The notes under the pieces are model-generated. The model did not search any database, was not told the DNA's origin, and saw nothing but the letters and a program-made list of their open reading frames with translations. From contig BOBG01000093.1 in the NCBI GenBank assembly GCA_026002265.1, forward strand, positions 1 to 7,606: DNA of 7,606 bases, in the 5' to 3' direction. Positions 5,310-7,606 of this stretch are shown here, piece after piece. Numbering within the stretch: the stretch's first letter is position 1; each line of letters begins with the position of its first letter. This stretch comes from Spirochaetia bacterium. GTDB lineage: Bacteria > Spirochaetota > Spirochaetia > Treponematales > Breznakiellaceae. A program made the translations under genes and the position numbers.

Positions 5310-5478
5310 ATATAACATACGCTATACGCTGCGCCGCAGTAGCGGCTTGGCCGGAGAAAAAACGCAGTCGGCCTTTGGCCTTTGTGTGTTTTTTCTCCGG
5401 CACATTTTTGCAGTTGCTGGAAACCTGCGGTTTCCTTTATCGCAACTGCAAAAACGTCGTATAGCTTTCACGTTATGT
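5310..5478 (+). other. attC: attC site 6 (169 bp), end of cassette 6
   Basis: R'' is ATATAAC (5310-5316), complementary to the GTTATAT that opens cassette 6; R' is GTTATGT (5472-5478). Arm c pairs GCAGTTGC with GCAACTGC, a full A-T replacement of the G-C pair seen in attC2 and attC4. The tip loop is TGC. Arm b has TGTGT against ACGCA, giving one G.T pair. Confidence 0.9.
5357..5394. terminator. Putative bidirectional intrinsic terminator in attC6 arm b
   Basis: A6 (5357-5362), ACGCA/TGTGT with a G.T wobble, inner GGCC-TTT-GGCC, T6 (5389-5394). Confidence 0.42.
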
Positions 5479-5517
5479 GCAATGCCAATAAAATTTTTCT
5501 CAGTAAATTAAAAAACC

Positions 5518-5546
5518 TTGACATAATATTAAAAGAATGATAGTAT
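5518..5546 (+). promoter_or_regulatory. sigma70-type promoter of cassette 7
   Basis: TTGACA (5518-5523), 17-nt spacer, TAGTAT (5541-5546), 46 bp after the R' box. A G-rich ribosome-binding site (AGGGGGG, 5560-5566) and ATG (5570) follow. Confidence 0.83.
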
Positions 5547-5569
5547 CAAAATAGTATTTAGGGGGGAGT

Positions 5570-6211
5570 ATGAAAAAGTATACTGTTGACTTATTGATAA
5601 ATTCTTCGCATTCTATTAATGAAGTTGATTTTCATGGTGGCAATATGTACAAAATTTCAGACAATGAAATAGAATATGATAAATTTATCTCTAGCATGAC
5701 ATTCAGAAATGAATGTCCAGAAACCGAAATTCAAAAAATTTTTGAAAAAGTAGCCCAAATTGCATCATTGGCGGTATCAAAAGATGAAAGAAATCAAGCA
5801 TATGGATGCCCATATTTTACAGTTAATTGGGCAAGTGCAAATGTTGAACAAGTTCAAGATATTATTCCCAATAATGATGATATATTATATTTTGAGGATC
5901 ATTTATCTATAAGAGAATATGTGAATATGACTTCAACAAGAGTAATACCAGTATCAGAAATTAATGAATATATTAATAATATAGATAATTATAATTTTTT
6001 AGTTGAAAACTTTTATCATGGACTGATGTCAAATAATGTTAAATCGAAATTTTTTAGTTTTTTTATTATTATTGAATCTATTGAAGGTTCAAATGAATTC
6101 AGGGGTTTATTTGAAACTGACCTATTATTTAATGTTAATGAAAAAAATGTTATTAGTGAATTTATAAATCAATTTGATGCACGAAAAAAAGTGTACTGTC
6201 CAATTCTTTAA
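5570..6211 (+). CDS. Unknown protein, zero-frame part of a HEPN-like gene
   Basis: 213 residues in the initial frame, ending at a TAA at 6209-6211. The start follows AGGGGGG and a consensus promoter. I do not recognise the N-terminal region. It is acidic, with FHGGNMYKI (about 22-30), AYGCPYFTVNWASA and FFSFFIIIESIEGSNEF (about 163-179). The last resembles the helical lead-in of Apea-like HEPN proteins. The final residues after the A7 run at 6184-6190 (VYCPIL) look like out-of-frame readthrough. From this run onward the -1 frame stays open to 6432 and encodes the motif-bearing HEPN part. If joined by a -1 shift the product is about 287 residues. Either the gene is broken by loss of one A, or both a short and a long form are made. 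It is the only gene of cassette 7. Confidence 0.75.
   Translation: MKKYTVDLLINSSHSINEVDFHGGNMYKISDNEIEYDKFISSMTFRNECPETEIQKIFEKVAQIASLAVSKDERNQAYGCPYFTVNWASANVEQVQDIIPNNDDILYFEDHLSIREYVNMTSTRVIPVSEINEYINNIDNYNFLVENFYHGLMSNNVKSKFFSFFIIIESIEGSNEFRGLFETDLLFNVNEKNVISEFINQFDARKKVYCPIL
6184..6190 (+). other. A7 slippery heptamer at the frame break
   Basis: In the zero frame the bases read CG A-AAA-AAA GTG, which fits the X-XXY-YYZ pattern for -1 ribosomal frameshifting. Runs of A also promote RNA polymerase slippage. A -1 shift here joins the frame starting at 5570 to the one ending at 6432. The zero-frame stop follows 19 bases after the run. I see no strong stem-loop or upstream Shine-Dalgarno-like stimulator next to it. 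Confidence 0.5.
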
Positions 6212-6432
6212 ATCACACAAGATTAAGTCGCAAAGAAAAACTATTTCAATATTTATCAAGTCTACATCTAACTTGTATTGATGATGGTACGATAAGTATT
6301 GAAGATATTGGTAGAATAATAGAACAACGTAATAAACTTTTTCATTCTGGAGAAGCATTTGATGCAAATTTATTGTATTACAAATTATTTCCAATGATTA
6401 AAGAAATTGTTATTAAAAAATATTTACAATAG
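6190..6432 (+). pseudogene. HEPN-like C-terminal domain in the -1 frame
   Basis: Read from A6190 in the -1 frame, 80 codons run to a TAG at 6430-6432 without interruption. They include TRLSRKEKLFQYLSSL, then SIEDIGRIIEQRNKLFHSGE and YYKLFPMIKEIVIKKYL. RNKLFH (6328-6345; Arg254 and His259 of the joined product) is an R-x4-H motif. HEPN RNases use this motif to cut RNA, and Apea-like HEPN proteins often act in abortive phage defence. The segment has no start codon or ribosome-binding site of its own, so it is expressed only by frameshift or not at all. It ends 22 bp before attC7, as a cassette gene should, which supports it as the true C-terminus. Family call is from the motif pattern only. Confidence 0.68.
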
Positions 6433-6454
6433 TATTGTAAATTATTGGCACTGC

Positions 6455-6624
6455 ACATAACATACAGTTTGCGCTGCGCCGCAGTAGCGGCTTGGCTTCC
6501 GTAAAACATCAGTCGGGCTAACGTCCTTTGTGATGTTTTACTCCAGCACATTTTTTGTTGCCCTGAAATGCTATGCATTTCTTTATCGGGCAACAAAAAA
6601 CGTCGTAAACTTTTCACGTTATGT
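6455..6624 (+). other. attC: attC site 7, divergent long variant (170 bp)
   Basis: R'' is ACATAAC (6455-6461), complementary to the GTTATGT that opens cassette 7; R' is GTTATGT (6618-6624). Arm a is the standard GCCGCAGTAGCGGC. The L pair is AGTTTGCG/CGTAAACT. Arm b is a different helix, GTAAAACATCA/TGATGTTTTAC, around GGGCTAACGTCC. Arm c is TTTTTTGTTGCCC/GGGCAACAAAAAA with tip GAAATGC/GCATTTC and the same TTTATCG bulge. Sequence has changed on both sides of each helix while pairing is kept. Arm b ends in TTTTAC and is a poorer terminator than in the common type. Confidence 0.88.
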
Positions 6625-6665
6625 GCAATTGGGGCTAAGATTTTTTGAAATGATTTATAAATCAA

Positions 6666-6694
6666 TTGACATAATGGTAAAAATATAGTATTAT
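6666..6694 (+). promoter_or_regulatory. sigma70-type promoter of cassette 8
   Basis: TTGACA (6666-6671), 17-nt spacer, TATTAT (6689-6694), 48 bp after the R' box. AGGAG (6704-6708) and ATG (6715) follow. Confidence 0.85.
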
Positions 6695-6714
6695 TGAAAA
6701 TATAGGAGATTATC

Positions 6715-7488
6715 ATGGAAAATATCGTGTTTTATTTTTCTGGAACTGGAAACAGCTTAAAGGTTGCAAAAAGTTTTTCAAAAGAACTTGAAAATTGTGA
6801 GATTATTTCGATGACAAAACCATATATTTTAACAAAACAATATGACAGTATTGGTTTTGTTTATCCCACGTACTTTTGGGGTTTGCCCAAGAGAGTTATT
6901 GAATTTATTGAAAATGTCAATTTGGATAATAATAGAAATGCATATTTTTATTCAGTTACAACCTATGGAGGAGATGTCGGTAATGCGGTTTATCAGATGT
7001 ACAAATTGTTACATAAAAAACATGGCATAAAATTGAACTATGGTCAAAAATTGCAGATGTTCTCAAATTATATTATTATGTATGACATGAGCGAAAAAAT
7101 TGATGAAATTACAAAAAATTCAAATGAAAAACTTGTTCCCATTATTGAGGCAATAAAAGCGAAAAGAAACAATAATATAAATAAATTAACAAATATATTT
7201 GGTTTTGTTAATAAAAGCTTTATAAAAAAAGTATCAACAATGGATAAAAATTTCACGGTCAATGATAATTGTACCGGCTGTGGTATATGCAAAGAAGTAT
7301 GTCCGGTAAAAAACATTGAAGTGGAAAATAATGAACCCCAATATAGTCATCACTGTGAACAATGCCTTGCTTGTATTCAATTTTGTCCGCAAAAGGCAAT
7401 AAACTATAAAAATGTTACGCAAAACAGAAAGCGATATACCAACCCTGAAATAAACTATAAGGAATTATCTAAATACAATAATAAATAA
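6715..7488 (+). CDS. EFR1-family flavodoxin-like/2[4Fe-4S] ferredoxin protein
   Basis: 257 residues, full length for the EFR1 family, with a well-placed AGGAG. The N-terminal half is flavodoxin-like: IVFYFSGTGNS (4-14) is the FMN phosphate-binding loop, and FVYPTYFWGLP and YSVTTYGG supply further FMN contacts. The C-terminal part holds two [4Fe-4S] motifs. These are CTGCGICKEVCP (Cys186, 189, 192, 196) and CEQCLACIQFCP (Cys214, 217, 220, 224). It is probably a cytoplasmic electron-transfer protein linking a flavin to iron-sulfur clusters in an anaerobe. The physiological partner is unknown. It stands alone in cassette 8 behind its own promoter and ends 19 bp before attC8. All eight cluster cysteines are present, so it looks functional. 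Confidence 0.92.
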   Translation: MENIVFYFSGTGNSLKVAKSFSKELENCEIISMTKPYILTKQYDSIGFVYPTYFWGLPKRVIEFIENVNLDNNRNAYFYSVTTYGGDVGNAVYQMYKLLHKKHGIKLNYGQKLQMFSNYIIMYDMSEKIDEITKNSNEKLVPIIEAIKAKRNNNINKLTNIFGFVNKSFIKKVSTMDKNFTVNDNCTGCGICKEVCPVKNIEVENNEPQYSHHCEQCLACIQFCPQKAINYKNVTQNRKRYTNPEINYKELSKYNNK

Positions 7489-7507
7489 TGGGGTACGGGG
7501 CTACGTC

Positions 7508-7606
7508 GCATAACATACGCTATACGCATCGCCCTTTCGGGGCTTGACCTACGAAAAAACGCAGTCGGCCTTTGGCCTTTGTGCGTTTTTTCTCCGGCAC
7601 ATTTTT
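7508..7606 (+). other. attC: attC site 8, partial (cut by the window edge)
   Basis: R'' is GCATAAC (7508-7514), followed by GCTATACG (L'') and arm b. R' lies outside the window. Arm a is GCCCTTTCGGGGC instead of GCCGCAGTAGCGGC, a new sequence that still pairs. The left half of arm b begins CCTACG as in attC4. AATGGGGTACGG upstream is shared with cassettes 5 and 6. Confidence 0.88.
7554..7591. terminator. Putative bidirectional intrinsic terminator in attC8 arm b
   Basis: A6 (7554-7559), stem ACGCA/TGCGT, inner GGCC-TTT-GGCC, T6 (7586-7591). It lies about 65 bp beyond the EFR1 stop codon. Confidence 0.45.

Larger units (their letters stand above)
1..7606 (+). mobile_element. Interior of a chromosomal integron gene-cassette array
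   Basis: Eight attC-type sites (seven complete, one cut by the right edge) sit between short single-gene or two-gene units. Each site begins with a box ending in AAC and ends with a box starting GTTA, and all share one orientation. This gives six complete cassettes (325-1373, 1374-2395, 2396-3700, 3701-4681, 4682-5472, 5473-6618) and two partial ones. The strong similarity of most attC copies is typical of sedentary chromosomal integrons. T. denticola is known to carry such an array, with an integrase gene in reverse orientation. No integrase or attI is visible here. The genes are functionally unrelated and differ in base composition, as expected for cassettes captured separately. Confidence 0.92.

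Noticed and set aside
6125..6716. Reverse-strand frames overlapping the HEPN-like gene and attC7
   Set aside because: Composition is dominated by reverse-read AT-rich codons and attC sequence. The plus-strand -1 frame explains the region better.
163..7606. Regularly spaced repeats as a CRISPR array
   Set aside because: The repeats are about 168 bp, internally folded, and the intervals are 0.8-1.3 kb with genes and promoters. This is an integron array.

Overview
The window is a stretch of a chromosomal (sedentary) integron gene-cassette array, most likely from an oral or host-associated Treponema close to T. denticola. The support is: AT-rich DNA; a spirochaete-type lipoprotein; and eight near-identical attC recombination sites of about 168-170 bp (one variant of 132 bp), spaced every 0.8-1.3 kb and all in the same orientation. 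T. denticola is known to carry a large chromosomal integron, but the species assignment here is inference. No integrase gene or attI site lies in the window, so this is an interior part of the array, and the attC orientation puts attI to the left.

Layout, taking cassette borders at the G^TT of each R' box: cassette 1 (ends at 324) holds the 3' end of an unknown gene. Cassette 2 (325-1373) holds a Phd/YefM-ParE-type toxin-antitoxin pair, the only genes on the minus strand. Cassette 3 (1374-2395) holds a DUF1566-like lipoprotein. Cassette 4 (2396-3700) holds a short-chain dehydrogenase/reductase. Cassette 5 (3701-4681) holds an exported protein of unknown function. Cassette 6 (4682-5472) holds a ClbS/DfsB (DUF1706) four-helix protein with a decayed 5' end. 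Cassette 7 (5473-6618) holds a protein whose C-terminal HEPN-like part (R-x4-H motif) lies in the -1 frame after a run of seven A. Cassette 8 (from 6619) holds an EFR1-type flavodoxin/ferredoxin fusion.

The genes form no pathway. What unites them is the cassette architecture. Five plus-strand cassettes and the toxin-antitoxin pair carry their own near-consensus sigma70-type promoter, always with a 17-nt spacer. Most attC sites contain an A6-hairpin-T6 arm that looks like a bidirectional intrinsic terminator. The inference is that each cassette is a self-promoted, insulated transcription unit, unlike the classical promoterless cassette read from Pc.

The attC sites fold on paper into a three-armed structure supported by compensatory changes. 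The two ends of each cassette are also complementary beyond the classical 7-nt R boxes, up to about 20 nt in some cassettes. They keep a conserved A.C mismatch that becomes a T.G wobble on the bottom strand, the strand that integron integrases recombine.
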